Origin: a virus
Direction: 5' to 3' (one strand)
DNA length: 37,014 nucleotides
IMG/VR virus record: IMGVR_UViG_3300025168_000254
Span: 1-37,014 of that record
Of the stretch, positions 20,673-29,610 are shown one piece after another. Both the position numbers and the translations under genes were made by a program. How positions within the stretch are numbered: position 1 is the first letter of the stretch; each line of letters opens with the position of its first letter. A model generated the notes under the pieces. The model ran no database searches, was not told where the DNA came from, and saw only the letters and a list, made by a program, of their open reading frames with translations.

Positions 20673-21153
20673 GAATATAGGTAGAAGTTTTATAACACTA
20701 CCATTATCAGGAAGAATCTTAAAAAAAGGATATAAGTATAAGGGATTATTTTTTGTTGGCATTGTTCGTAATAAAAATAATCCAAAAGAAAAATGGTGTA
20801 CTCCGGATGCTTGGTTCCATTTAAATATAAGAGAGGCTAGAAGAGCAGCACTAAAAAGAGCATTAAAAAAAGGAATTGAATTTAATTTATCTGTAGATTA
20901 TTTGAAATTTATATTTCCTGATGATTCATTATGTCCAATATTTAATTGTGAAATGACTTTCTGTAATACAGACAAATCTAATTCAGCAAGTTTAGATCGC
21001 AAAGATTCTGATCTAGGATATCTAGAAGGTAATGTCCAATGGATATGCACAAAAGCAAACATTTTAAAAAACAATGCACACCCTTATGAGCTATTAAGGT
21101 TAGCAAATTACACAGTAAAACAATTAAAGGAAATACAAAATGGCAAAAAGTAA
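20644..21153 (+). CDS. HNH-type endonuclease-like protein
   Basis: 169 residues starting with TTG at 20644; no ATG is available before the conserved part, and GGAGAT at 20631-20636 is well placed. The middle is basic (REARRAALKRALKKGIEFN). SLCPIFNCEMTF supplies paired Cys and SASLDRKDSDLGYLEGNVQW then ICTKANILKNNA matches the SLDRIDxxKGYxxGNVxWVxxxAN pattern of phage HNH/endonuclease VII-like proteins. It overlaps the polymerase gene by 29 bases and exonuclease by 14. T7 gene 5.3, also HNH-like, lies at the same place, so it could be a homing endonuclease. Confidence 0.75.
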   Translation: MEKIGKRSIKNIGRSFITLPLSGRILKKGYKYKGLFFVGIVRNKNNPKEKWCTPDAWFHLNIREARRAALKRALKKGIEFNLSVDYLKFIFPDDSLCPIFNCEMTFCNTDKSNSASLDRKDSDLGYLEGNVQWICTKANILKNNAHPYELLRLANYTVKQLKEIQNGKK

Positions 21154-21901
21154 ATTATTAATAGATGGAGATATTATCGCCTATCAAATTGCAAGTCAGA
21201 TAGAAGAACCAGTACACTGGGGTGGAGATCAATGGACACTACATAGTGATTTTAAAACTGCAAAAGCTATGTTTGAAGATTATTTATTAACATTAAAAGA
21301 GAATTTATATTTATCAGATACATTAATATTTCTTAGTGATCGTGAACAAAACTTTAGAAAAACATTATCAGAAGATTATAAAGGTAATAGAATAGGCAAA
21401 AGAAAACCTGTTTGTTTATATCAAATGTTTAAATGGTTGAAATCAGAACACAATGCAATAGTAGAACCTAGGTTAGAGGCTGATGATTTATTAGGTATAT
21501 ATTCTACTAATCCTGAATATAAGAATAGTATTGTAGTGTCATTAGATAAAGATTTAAAAACTATACCAGGAAAACTATCACCTGATGGATCCAATATCTA
21601 TAAGATAACTAAACCACAGGCCATTTATAATCATGCAATACAAATACTAACTGGAGATTCTACTGATAATTATCCTGGGTGTAAGGGAATTGGGCCTAAA
21701 ACTGCTATAAAATTATTACAACCAGCAGAAGGTTCTAAAACAATAAATCCATATTGGGATATTATATTGAACTCCTATACTAAGGCCGGTTACACAGAAC
21801 AAGATGCAATTACACAAGCAAGAATAAGTTACATATTACAGTGGAGAGATTATGACTTCGAGAGTAAAAAAATTAGAGCCTGGAAACCAGGATCCAATTA
21901 A
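21140..21901 (+). CDS. 5'-3' exonuclease (T7 gp6-like)
   Basis: 253 residues (T7 gp6 has 300). Metal-binding motifs of the FEN/PIN-like exonuclease are visible: LIDGDIIAYQIA, EPRLEADDLLGI, SIVVSLDKDLKTIPG and LTGDSTDNYPGCKGIGPKTA (the last a helix-hairpin-helix region). It removes RNA primers and degrades host DNA. AAGGAAA at 21127-21133 lies before the ATG. It overlaps the HNH gene by 14 bases and the next gene by 50. Confidence 0.92.
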   Translation: MAKSKLLIDGDIIAYQIASQIEEPVHWGGDQWTLHSDFKTAKAMFEDYLLTLKENLYLSDTLIFLSDREQNFRKTLSEDYKGNRIGKRKPVCLYQMFKWLKSEHNAIVEPRLEADDLLGIYSTNPEYKNSIVVSLDKDLKTIPGKLSPDGSNIYKITKPQAIYNHAIQILTGDSTDNYPGCKGIGPKTAIKLLQPAEGSKTINPYWDIILNSYTKAGYTEQDAITQARISYILQWRDYDFESKKIRAWKPGSN

Positions 21902-22136
21902 TCCATCACATTACAATACAGGTGACATTGAATGTATATATGCAATTAAAGCATCAATGTGTCATGAAAAATTCTGTGGGTATCTTAAAGGATCTATACA
22001 AAAATACATATGGAGATACGAAAAGAAACATGCAGATCCTACAGAGTGCCTTAATAAAGCTAAATGGTATTTAGAATTTTTAATAGCTGAAGAAGAAGAT
22101 CATGCTAGAAGTGCATGTTTAGATAATAAATCATGA
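21852..22136 (+). CDS. DUF3310 protein (T7 gp1.7 nucleotide-kinase-like)
   Basis: 94 residues. DPINPSHYNTGDIECIYAIK, followed by FCGYLKGSIQKYIWRYEKKH and LNKAKWYLEFLI is the DUF3310 signature; T7 gp1.7, a nucleoside monophosphate kinase, carries this domain. GGAG at 21843-21846 supports the ATG although the gene overlaps the exonuclease by 50 bases. Its last codons lie within the exact 29-bp repeat at 22105-22133, so the C-terminal residues RSACLDNKS are constrained by that DNA element or copied from it. Confidence 0.85.
   Translation: MTSRVKKLEPGNQDPINPSHYNTGDIECIYAIKASMCHEKFCGYLKGSIQKYIWRYEKKHADPTECLNKAKWYLEFLIAEEEDHARSACLDNKS
22105..22133 (+). promoter_or_regulatory. Exact 29-bp direct repeat, copy 1; candidate phage promoter (phi6.5 position)
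   Basis: Identical to 35279-35307. It contains AAGTGCATGTTTAGATA (22109-22125), which fits the motif shared with 10097 and 15742. It lies inside the end of the DUF3310 gene and directly precedes the block leading to portal, where T7 has class III promoter phi6.5. T7 class III promoters are identical over 23 bp, so exact identity is not surprising for a promoter. Confidence 0.6.
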
Positions 22137-22321
22137 GTATTTTAACTAAAAAGGAAACAGATCTACCTAATAGTACAGAGGATCTAATTAAATATTTAGA
22201 TAAAACATATCCTACTAGGACACCACAACCAAGTGAAAGTCTTAGTGAGGTAATGTACCGATCAGGACAACGATCAGTCATTGATTTTTTAAAACAAAAA
22301 CTAAACGATAACGAGGTATGA
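22133..22321 (+). CDS. Small protein of unknown function before the virion genes
   Basis: 62 residues: MSILTKKETDLPNSTEDLIK, then YLDKTYPTRTPQPSESLSEV and a helical end (RSGQRSVIDFLKQKLNDNEV). It overlaps the previous stop by four bases (ATGA). It occupies the place of T7 6.5/6.7, the latter being a virion protein. No family is recognised. Confidence 0.65.
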   Translation: MSILTKKETDLPNSTEDLIKYLDKTYPTRTPQPSESLSEVMYRSGQRSVIDFLKQKLNDNEV

Positions 22322-22327
22322 ATATAA

Positions 22328-22546
22328 ATGTGTAGATCAAGCAGACCAGCACCGCCACCGCCACCGCCACCACAACCGGTTCCAACAGTTGCAGCAGTAT
22401 CTGAACAGATACCGGAACTAGATTTAGCTATTGAATCAGATAGCGATAAAGCACTAAAGAAAAAGAAAGCTAAACGAACTGGTAAAAAATCATTGAGATC
22501 TGATATTACTATGACTGGAACATCAGATTTAAATATACCTAACTAA
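22328..22546 (+). CDS. gp7.3-like tail/host-range protein
   Basis: 72 residues. It opens with MCRSSRPAPPPPPPPQPVP, a proline run, and ends with KKKKAKRTGKKSLRSDITM, then GTSDLNIPN. T7 gp7.3 ends with a comparable KKARAGGKKSLSVARSSGG segment and also lies just before the portal gene, where it is needed for tail assembly and adsorption. The similarity is restricted to the C-terminal 30 residues plus position. It ends ten bases before the portal ATG. Confidence 0.65.
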   Translation: MCRSSRPAPPPPPPPQPVPTVAAVSEQIPELDLAIESDSDKALKKKKAKRTGKKSLRSDITMTGTSDLNIPN

Positions 22547-22556
22547 AGGACATTAA

Positions 22557-24143
22557 ATGGCAGCAGAAAATATAAAAAAATTATATTCAAAACTAGAAAC
22601 TAAAAAAGATCAGTTTGTTGATCGTGGTAGAGAATGTTCAGAATTAACAATATCTTCATTGTTACCGCCTGAAGGATTTTCTAACTCATCTGATCTTTAC
22701 ACACCTTATCAAAGTGTTGGTGCTAGAGGTGTAAATAATTTAGCTAGTAAATTGTTATTACTACTGCTGCCACCTAATGAACCATTCTTTAGATTAACTA
22801 CTAATAATAAAATTAAACAAGAATTAGAAGAAAATGAAGAACTACAAACTGAAGTAGAAAGATCATTAGCTAAAATAGAAAGAGAAGTTATGCGGTTTAT
22901 AGAAGAAACCGCTTTAAGAGTATCTTTATTTGAGGCCCTTAAACATCTTATAGTTACCGGTAATGTTTTAGTATCATTACCTAAAAATAATAAAATGAAA
23001 ATCTATAACATTACTCAGTATTGTGTAGAAAGAGATGCGGATGGTAATTTACTTAAAATTATTATTAAAGAATCAATATCACCTATGTCATTGGATCCTG
23101 AGATTAGAGAGCAATGTCAATTAGATGGTGAGAAAGATTCAGATTTAGATTTATATACCAGTATCTGCAAAGAACTTGATGGGAAGTTTCATGTCTATCA
23201 ATGTTGCAATGATATTATTATTCCTTCTAGTATTGGAAAATACAAAGAAGAAGATTTACCATTCATGGCATTAAGAATGGTTAGGGTTGATACTGAAGAT
23301 TATGGAAGATCTTATGTAGAGGAATTTCTAGGCGATCTTAAATCATTAGAAGGTTTATCACAGTCGCTATTAGAATCATCAGCAGCATCAGCTAAAGTCG
23401 TATTTATGGTTAAACCCAATGCAGTTACTAAGAAACGAGATCTAGTAGAATCTAGCAATGGAGATATTATTACTGGTCATAGAGATGATGTAACAACTCT
23501 TCAAGCTGATAAACAATATGATTTACAAGTTGTAGAAAGAGTTATTAATACTTTAACTGAAAGATTAGCATTTGCATTTTTATTACAATCAGGTGTTATA
23601 AGAGATGCTGAACGAGTAACCGCAGAAGAAATAAGAAAATTAGCTAATGAATTAGAATCATCACTAGGTGGTTTATATTCATTATTGTCACAAGAATTTC
23701 AAGTACCTTTAGTAAATTTAATGATGAAAAGATTAGGATCTAATGGATCTATTCCTAAGTTACCTAAAGGTAGTATTAGTCCAGTAATTATAACTGGTGT
23801 AGCAGCGCTTGGCCGAGGAAATGATTTAGCAAAACTTAGATCATTTTTAGAAGATGTAGGTGCATTAGCACAAATAAATCCACAGGCTACACAAATGTTA
23901 AACATTAATGATTTGATTATGAGAATAGCTACATCACATGGAATAGATACAGAAGGGTTATTAATAGATCAAGAAACTATTGATGCACAAAATCAACAAG
24001 CACAACAAGCTGAAATGGCCCAAGGCATGGCACAATCTGCAACACCAGCAGTAGCATCAGGAATGATGGAAGGAATTAAAGATGGATCAGTAGATCCAAA
24101 TGCATTAGCACAAGGTATGCAAGGTATGATGGGAGAGCAATAG
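22557..24143 (+). CDS. Portal protein (head-tail connector, T7 gp8-like)
   Basis: 528 residues (T7 gp8 has 536). Typical opening with helical region and RGRECSELTISSLLPPEGF, then YQSVGARGVNNLASKLLLLL and PPNEPFFRL, all hallmarks of T7-like portals. EAFLG-type and ERVTAEEIRKLANELESSLGG motifs follow; the C-terminus is Gln/Ala/Met-rich (QQAQQAEMAQGMAQ). It forms the ring through which DNA is packaged and to which tail tubular protein A binds. Confidence 0.95.
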   Translation: MAAENIKKLYSKLETKKDQFVDRGRECSELTISSLLPPEGFSNSSDLYTPYQSVGARGVNNLASKLLLLLLPPNEPFFRLTTNNKIKQELEENEELQTEVERSLAKIEREVMRFIEETALRVSLFEALKHLIVTGNVLVSLPKNNKMKIYNITQYCVERDADGNLLKIIIKESISPMSLDPEIREQCQLDGEKDSDLDLYTSICKELDGKFHVYQCCNDIIIPSSIGKYKEEDLPFMALRMVRVDTEDYGRSYVEEFLGDLKSLEGLSQSLLESSAASAKVVFMVKPNAVTKKRDLVESSNGDIITGHRDDVTTLQADKQYDLQVVERVINTLTERLAFAFLLQSGVIRDAERVTAEEIRKLANELESSLGGLYSLLSQEFQVPLVNLMMKRLGSNGSIPKLPKGSISPVIITGVAALGRGNDLAKLRSFLEDVGALAQINPQATQMLNINDLIMRIATSHGIDTEGLLIDQETIDAQNQQAQQAEMAQGMAQSATPAVASGMMEGIKDGSVDPNALAQGMQGMMGEQ

Positions 24144-24146
24144 TAA

Positions 24147-24896
24147 ATGGTAGAGCAAGTCGTAATAAATAAAGAAGAACCAATAGATCCAGCAACACAG
24201 GAAACTACTGCTGAAACAACTACTGAAGAAGTAGTAGCTGAAGATCAGCAAGTCGAGGCTGGTGAAAAGATCTTAGGTAAATTTGAAACACAAGCAGACT
24301 TAGAAAAAGCATATAAAGAATTAGAATCTAAAGTTGGTCAGGCCAAAGAAGAACCTAAAGAAGATAAAGGTTTAGAAATTCAAGAAACTGCTGAAAAAGC
24401 AGTTGAGGCTGCTGGATTAGATATGGCACAACTTGAACAGGAATTTGCTGATAATGGAGAATTGGGAGAAGATTCATTAGCAAAATTAGAATCGCAAGGC
24501 ATATCAAAAGATATAGTTAATAATTATATTGATGGCCAACGAGCAGTAGCACTTCAAATAGAAACTGAAGTTAAAGATATAGCCGGTGGTAGAGATGGTT
24601 ATAATGATATGATTTCTTGGGCTAAAGAGAATCTTAGTCAAGAAGAAATTTCTGCTTACAACAGAGTTGTTAGTGGAAGAGATCTTGATGCAACTAAAAT
24701 GGCGGTTCAAGGATTGAAAGCTAGAATGGGTACTGATGCTGAACCTAATCTAGTTAGAGGTAAACCAGCATTATCACAAGAACAGTTTACATCAGTAGCA
24801 CAGGTAACTGCTGCAATGTCAGATCCAAGATATGCCAAGGATCCAGCATTTAGACAGGAAGTACAGGCTAAGATCGAAAGATCAGATGTATTCTAA
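24147..24896 (+). CDS. Scaffolding protein (T7 gp9-like)
   Basis: 249 residues, very acidic and helical. The N-terminal 60 residues are Glu/Thr-rich, followed by ILGKFETQADLEKAYKELES, a motif common to T7-like scaffolds, and a C-terminal region with SQEEISAYNRVVSGRD, PALSQEQFTSVAQ and AMSDPRYAKDPAFRQEVQAK, which normally binds capsid protein. It lies between portal and capsid genes, three bases after the portal stop. Confidence 0.9.
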   Translation: MVEQVVINKEEPIDPATQETTAETTTEEVVAEDQQVEAGEKILGKFETQADLEKAYKELESKVGQAKEEPKEDKGLEIQETAEKAVEAAGLDMAQLEQEFADNGELGEDSLAKLESQGISKDIVNNYIDGQRAVALQIETEVKDIAGGRDGYNDMISWAKENLSQEEISAYNRVVSGRDLDATKMAVQGLKARMGTDAEPNLVRGKPALSQEQFTSVAQVTAAMSDPRYAKDPAFRQEVQAKIERSDVF

Positions 24897-24904
24897 TTAT
24901 TACA

Positions 24905-24920
24905 TTCCAACTTATTGGAA
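24905..24920 (+). promoter_or_regulatory. Hairpin after the scaffold gene
   Basis: TTCCAA and TTGGAA enclose a 4-base loop, nine bases after the scaffold stop. Without a T-run it is more likely an RNA processing or stabilising hairpin for the capsid message than a terminator. Confidence 0.4.
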
Positions 24921-24983
24921 GTAGTAAGACCGGACATTAAACTAAAAAGAAATAACTTGATCTTCTGCGGAAGGTAATCTTGC

Positions 24984-25000
24984 TGAAATATTTTTAGATA
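24984..25000 (+). promoter_or_regulatory. Weak candidate phage promoter before the capsid gene (phi10 position)
   Basis: TGAAATATTTTTAGATA keeps the TTTAGATA right half of the motif but not the AGTrCA left half. Its support is mainly its position 47 bases before the capsid ATG, where T7 has phi10. Confidence 0.35.
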
Positions 25001-25046
25001 AAGTCGGTTGATTAATTTTAACCATTTTATTTAGGAGATAAAAACA

Positions 25047-26021
25047 ATGGCAAACGCAAACCCAGCTAGTATTGGTCGAGTTAATGCTAGTGGATCCGAA
25101 GATGCTTTATTCCTTAAAGTATTCGCTGGAGAAACTATCACTGCTTTCGAGCAAGCTAGTGTAACTGAAGGCCAGGAAATGGTCAGATCTATATCATCAG
25201 GTAAATCAGCAACTTTCCCAGTAATGGGTAGAACAACTGCTGCATACCACACGCCTGGTGCAGAGATCAATGGAACAGATGTAAATCACAATGAGAAAGT
25301 TATTACTATTAACGATCTATTAATTTCAAGCGCATTTTTATCATCGCTGGAAGAGGCTAAGAATCATTGGGATGTTAGATCATCTTATTCTACTGAGATC
25401 GGTAGAGCCTTGGCTTTTCAAAAAGATAAACATGTACTACAAACAATCGGTCAAGCATCATTAGGATCCGCTAATGCAACTGGACTTGATGGTGGTACAA
25501 CTTTAACCAACACTTCAATCGCATCTGCAACTGCGGCAACTGCTGCTAATGCAATGATTGATGAATTGTTCAATGCAGCTAGTGCATTAGATTCTCATTA
25601 TGTACCTAAAGAAGGCCGAGTTGCTTTTATCAGGTTGGAAGAGTACTACAAACTAGCTAATGGAACTAATGCGGTTAATGTAGATTTCACACAAGGTAAT
25701 GGTGGAATAGATAGCGGTAAAGTAATGAGTATCGCTGGTATTACACTTATACCTACACCTCACTTTGTTGCATCTAATGTAAACAGTGGTGTGGATCAAG
25801 GATCAGCTACACAAGGTGGATCTAACCCACAAGCGGTTAATCTATCAAACTATGTTTGTTTAGTATCACATCCTTCAGCAGTTGGAACTGTAAAACTTAT
25901 GGATCTAGCAGTTGAATCTGATTACGATATTCGCAGACAAGGTACTTTAATGGTTGCTAAATATGCTATGGGGCATGGTGTATTAAGACCGGAAAGTGCA
26001 GTAGGCATTAAAGAGGCTTAA
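25047..26021 (+). CDS. Major capsid protein (T7 gp10-like)
   Basis: 324 residues (T7 gp10A has 345). It shows the HK97-fold T7-type signatures: EDALFLKVFAGETITAFEQA, SGKSATFPVMGRTTAAYHTPG, DLLISSAFLSSLEEAKNHWD and VAKYAMGHGVLRPESAVGI at the C-terminus. TAGGAGAT at 25032-25039 is an excellent ribosome site for abundant expression. A long 150-base leader precedes it and a strong hairpin follows the stop, as in T7. No frameshift-type extension (10B) is evident after the stop. Confidence 0.96.
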   Translation: MANANPASIGRVNASGSEDALFLKVFAGETITAFEQASVTEGQEMVRSISSGKSATFPVMGRTTAAYHTPGAEINGTDVNHNEKVITINDLLISSAFLSSLEEAKNHWDVRSSYSTEIGRALAFQKDKHVLQTIGQASLGSANATGLDGGTTLTNTSIASATAATAANAMIDELFNAASALDSHYVPKEGRVAFIRLEEYYKLANGTNAVNVDFTQGNGGIDSGKVMSIAGITLIPTPHFVASNVNSGVDQGSATQGGSNPQAVNLSNYVCLVSHPSAVGTVKLMDLAVESDYDIRRQGTLMVAKYAMGHGVLRPESAVGIKEA

Positions 26022-26035
26022 TCACCTCTAACCCC

Positions 26036-26074
26036 GATAGTAGTCAGTAGTTACTCCCTGGCTACTATCACTTT
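26036..26074 (+). terminator. Strong hairpin after the capsid gene (T-phi position)
   Basis: GATAGTAGTCAG at 26036-26047 pairs with CTGGCTACTATC at 26058-26069 (12 pairs, one T-G wobble), with a 10-base loop, then ACTTTTAACTTTA. The T-run is short. T7 places its T-phi terminator in exactly this gap, to boost capsid message over downstream genes. Confidence 0.75.
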
Positions 26075-26091
26075 TAACTTTAAGGAAATCT

Positions 26092-26694
26092 ATGACAACA
26101 CAAATTACACTTACTTCTGAATTACAAGCAATTAATACAATGCTATCTATTATTGGTGAGGCACCAGTTTCATCTATTACAGAAAATATAGGTAGTGATG
26201 TATCTATTGCAAAACAGATCTTAGATGAATCAGCAGTCGATATACAGTCTAAAGGTTGGAATTTTAATACTGAAGAATCTTACCCATTACCATTAGATTC
26301 AGATTCTAAAGTACCAGTACCTACAAATTGTGTATGGCTAACAACTAGGACTGGTGATAATACAAGTAAAGTAATTATTAGAAATGGATTTTTATACGAT
26401 AAAGAAAATAGAACTTTTACATTCTCAGGATCACAAACAGTGGACATGATTATTCTTCTACCATTTGAAGAGTTACCACAATTTGCAAGAAGATATATTA
26501 CCACTACTGCTGGAAGAAGATTCCAGGCTAGATATCTAGGATCTAAAGAACTTGCTGGTTTTACCGCACAAGATGAAAGTGAGGCATTAATAAACTGCGA
26601 ACAGTTAGATGCTAGTAATGAGAAACAAAATATATTAAGTAGTGGAACTCCAAACAGAATTATATTTAGAAATGCAACTAGAAGGAATTATTAA
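26092..26694 (+). CDS. Tail tubular protein A (T7 gp11-like)
   Basis: 200 residues (T7 gp11 has 196). LTSELQAINTMLSIIGEAPV at the start, QILDESAVDIQSKGWNFNTE, and RRYITTTAGRRFQARYLGSK are the characteristic motifs. It forms the ring linking portal to tail nozzle. The stop overlaps the start of tail tubular B (TAATG). Confidence 0.95.
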   Translation: MTTQITLTSELQAINTMLSIIGEAPVSSITENIGSDVSIAKQILDESAVDIQSKGWNFNTEESYPLPLDSDSKVPVPTNCVWLTTRTGDNTSKVIIRNGFLYDKENRTFTFSGSQTVDMIILLPFEELPQFARRYITTTAGRRFQARYLGSKELAGFTAQDESEALINCEQLDASNEKQNILSSGTPNRIIFRNATRRNY

Positions 26695-29135
26695 TGTCAG
26701 TAATCTCTTCATCAATTCCTAATTTAATAAATGGAATCTCAGAACAGAATCCAACACAAAGAAACCTCAATCAAGCAGAGGCACAAGTCAATGCTCAATC
26801 ATCAATAGTTAAAGGCCTACAAAAAAGACCGCCTTTAGAATGGATAGGAAATCTTCTATCTTCACAAGTATATTCTACTAACACTGCAATCCACCCTTAC
26901 ATCAGAGATGATACAAACAAATTCTTTTTAACTGCATATAATGGCGGTATAAAAGTTTTCGATTTTGGTGGTACTGAAAAAACTGTAACTGTAAATAGTG
27001 GTCAAAGTTATTTAACATCTACAAATCCTAAAAATGATTTCAAATTTGTTTCAGTAGCAGATACTACATTTGTTTTAAATACATCTAAAACTCCAGCTAT
27101 GACTTCAACTACAACTGCGGCCAAAGTTGAAGAGGCATTAGTTTATGTAAAACAATCTAACTATGGAAGAACTTATAGCATTACATTAACTCATCCAAAT
27201 ATGAATAGTGGAAATTCAGTCACTTCAACATTTGCTATGCCTAATGGGGATGATGTGGCAACACAGGGATTTCTAAGAGATACTGCAAAAATTGCAACAG
27301 TATTAAGAACAGGAGCTGGTGGAAGTCCAGGCACCCATTCCGGAACTGCTCTTACAAATGCAACGATCTCTAATCACTTTACAATTACACAATATAATTC
27401 AGTCATTAGTATTAAACCTACAGATAACAATGCTAACTTTACAATAACTACTTCTGATGGTGCTGGTGATAGCGCAATGTATGCAGTTAGAGATTCTATA
27501 AATGATTTTACTGATCTACCTTATAATGCACCTATAGGATCTATAGTTAAAATTACAGGTGATGAAGGTCAAGTAACAACTGATTATTATGTTAAATACC
27601 AAGGAACTGGAACATGGTTAGAATGTGCGGCACCTGGTATTAAAACAACAATAGATCCAGCTACAATGCCGCATAAATTAGTAAGGCAAACTAATAATAC
27701 ATTTACATTTGAAGAATGTTCCTGGGATCTAAGGATCTGCGGAGATAATAATACAAATCCGGAACCTTCATTTATAGGATTTAATATTAATAATGTTACT
27801 TTTCATAAAAATAGATTATGTCTATTAGCTGATGAAAATATAATTATGAGTGAGGCCGGTGGTTATTTTAATTTCTTTAGTCAAACTGTTGCAGCAATCT
27901 TAGATACAGATTCTATTGATCTTGCAGCTACATCAAATGAAGTATCAGTATTAAAACATGCAATACCATTTAATGAAGAATTAATATTATTTAGTGATCT
28001 AGCACAATTTAAAGTTGATAGTGGTAATAATTCATTATCACCAGCAGATGCTGCTATTACATTAACAACAAGATTTGAAAATAAAACATCTGTTACACCA
28101 GTAGGTGCTGGTAATTATTTATACTTTGCACAGTCCAGGGGAGATAAAATTTCTTTAAGAGAATATTATGTTCAGCCGGACACTACAAACTACGATAGTA
28201 TAGATGTGACTGTTGGAGTACCAAGTTTGATTAGTAGTAATTGCTATTCAGTTATTAGTAATACTATTGAAAATACATTACTAGCATTAGTAGATGATGG
28301 TGCTGATTCAAACAATGCACCATACAGTGCTGGATCAAATGTAAATCCAACACTTTCTAATAGAGTTTATATTTATAAATACTTTTGGAATGGTAATGAA
28401 AAAGTACAGTCGGCCTGGTCATACTGGGAGTTTCCTAATGTTCAGATCATAGGTGCATTTTCAAATGAATCTAATGTCTACATTGTTGCTAATGAAAGAC
28501 AACAAGCAAATTTATATAAAATAGATCTAAGAAACTTAGAAGATTCTGCATTAGATATGAATATCTATTTAGATCAAAGAGTTAAACTTAATGGATCATA
28601 TGATGCTGGTACAGGACTATCAACATTCACTACACCATATACAGTTAAAACTGGATTACAATGTGTCAATGCTACTTCAGGATCTGATGTCAGTATTAAT
28701 TCACAATCCGGAACTACAGTTACTCTTCAAGGTAATATAGCTAGTGCATATTTTGGATTTGAATTTACAAGTCTTTACACTTTATCTACTCAATATTTAA
28801 GAGAACCTGGAAAAACTGGCGGCTTATCCGCTATAACTTCAGGAAGATTACAAGTAAGGACTATGAGTTTTGATTATGCAGATACTGGATTTTTCCAAGT
28901 AGTTGTAGATCATGATAATAGAACTGCAAAAAGTTATTCATTTAATGGTTACATTATTGATAGCTCAACATCTTTAATAGATAGACCGGTATTAGATACT
29001 GGAACATTTAGGATTCCTGTTCAGGCACAAAATACACAACATACAATCACTATCAAATCATCTTCTTATTTACCAGCAAACATTGTATCTGCTGAGATGG
29101 AAGGATTTTATTATAGGAGATCTAATCGTGCATAG
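26694..29135 (+). CDS. Tail tubular protein B, tail nozzle (T7 gp12-like)
   Basis: 813 residues (T7 gp12 has 794). The opening SSSIPNLINGISEQNPTQRN and the later NNVTFHKNRLCLLADENIIM, FSDLAQFKVDSGNNSLSPAD and LTTRFENKTSVTPVGAGNYL are diagnostic of the nozzle family. It forms the distal tail tube and fibre attachment area. One-base overlap upstream and eight-base overlap with the next gene. Confidence 0.95.
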   Translation: MSVISSSIPNLINGISEQNPTQRNLNQAEAQVNAQSSIVKGLQKRPPLEWIGNLLSSQVYSTNTAIHPYIRDDTNKFFLTAYNGGIKVFDFGGTEKTVTVNSGQSYLTSTNPKNDFKFVSVADTTFVLNTSKTPAMTSTTTAAKVEEALVYVKQSNYGRTYSITLTHPNMNSGNSVTSTFAMPNGDDVATQGFLRDTAKIATVLRTGAGGSPGTHSGTALTNATISNHFTITQYNSVISIKPTDNNANFTITTSDGAGDSAMYAVRDSINDFTDLPYNAPIGSIVKITGDEGQVTTDYYVKYQGTGTWLECAAPGIKTTIDPATMPHKLVRQTNNTFTFEECSWDLRICGDNNTNPEPSFIGFNINNVTFHKNRLCLLADENIIMSEAGGYFNFFSQTVAAILDTDSIDLAATSNEVSVLKHAIPFNEELILFSDLAQFKVDSGNNSLSPADAAITLTTRFENKTSVTPVGAGNYLYFAQSRGDKISLREYYVQPDTTNYDSIDVTVGVPSLISSNCYSVISNTIENTLLALVDDGADSNNAPYSAGSNVNPTLSNRVYIYKYFWNGNEKVQSAWSYWEFPNVQIIGAFSNESNVYIVANERQQANLYKIDLRNLEDSALDMNIYLDQRVKLNGSYDAGTGLSTFTTPYTVKTGLQCVNATSGSDVSINSQSGTTVTLQGNIASAYFGFEFTSLYTLSTQYLREPGKTGGLSAITSGRLQVRTMSFDYADTGFFQVVVDHDNRTAKSYSFNGYIIDSSTSLIDRPVLDTGTFRIPVQAQNTQHTITIKSSSYLPANIVSAEMEGFYYRRSNRA

Positions 29136-29610
29136 TTTGTATACAGTAAGACAAGCAGAAATAACAGATGCAGTCAGTTTAGCAAAAGATTTAAAACCAA
29201 TAGATAAATTAGAGATCAAATATTCACATGATGATACACCGATAGATGCATTACTAAGTTGTTTTTCACAAAAAGATGCAGATAACTATTCTATAGTTAG
29301 TCCAAATGGAACGATCTATGGAATGTTTGGAGTTAATGCAGATCCTGAATTAGAGGGTTATGGTGTTGTATGGTTATTAGCATCATCTAAATTACAAAGA
29401 TTTCCAATATCATTCTTTAAAGATTCAGTTGAATGGATTAAAAAACTACATAAAAATTATGATCACATTTATAACTTTGTCTATGAAAAGAATTGGCAAT
29501 CATTAAAGTGGTTGCAGTTATGTGGATTCAAACCACTAGCAACAAAAAACATAGGCAAATATAACAAACCATTTATTTTAATCATGAGGTCAAAAGAACA
29601 AGATGTGTGA
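29128..29610 (+). CDS. Internal virion protein A-like (T7 gp13-like), acetyltransferase-type fold
   Basis: 160 residues from a GTG at 29128, preferred because AGGAGA at 29115-29120 is eight bases upstream; an ATG at 29083 would overlap the nozzle gene by 53 bases and adds residues in the wrong context. VRQAEITDAVSLAKDLKPID, GTIYGMFGVNADPEL, GVVWLLASSKLQRFPISF and QSLKWLQLCGFKP show the order of a GNAT-like fold, as in the T7 gp13 family (138 residues). It probably assists assembly of internal core proteins. Confidence 0.75.
   Translation: MHSLYTVRQAEITDAVSLAKDLKPIDKLEIKYSHDDTPIDALLSCFSQKDADNYSIVSPNGTIYGMFGVNADPELEGYGVVWLLASSKLQRFPISFFKDSVEWIKKLHKNYDHIYNFVYEKNWQSLKWLQLCGFKPLATKNIGKYNKPFILIMRSKEQDV

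Noticed and set aside
24504-24710. Minus-strand open frames in virion genes (also at 393, 2574, 3168, 6411, 8715, 8893, 13105, 23699, 25031, 26280, 32522, 36815)
   Set aside because: They are shadows of well-supported plus-strand genes; none has a ribosome site plus recognisable domain.
28740-28770. Further phage-promoter copy (TAGTGCATATTTTGGAT) inside tail tubular B
   Set aside because: It needs a one-base insertion to fit the motif and is fully explained as coding sequence; it is 370 bases from the next gene start.
29083-29127. Upstream ATG start of the gp13-like gene
   Set aside because: It would overlap the nozzle gene by 53 bases and lacks a good ribosome site, whereas the GTG at 29128 has AGGAGA eight bases upstream.
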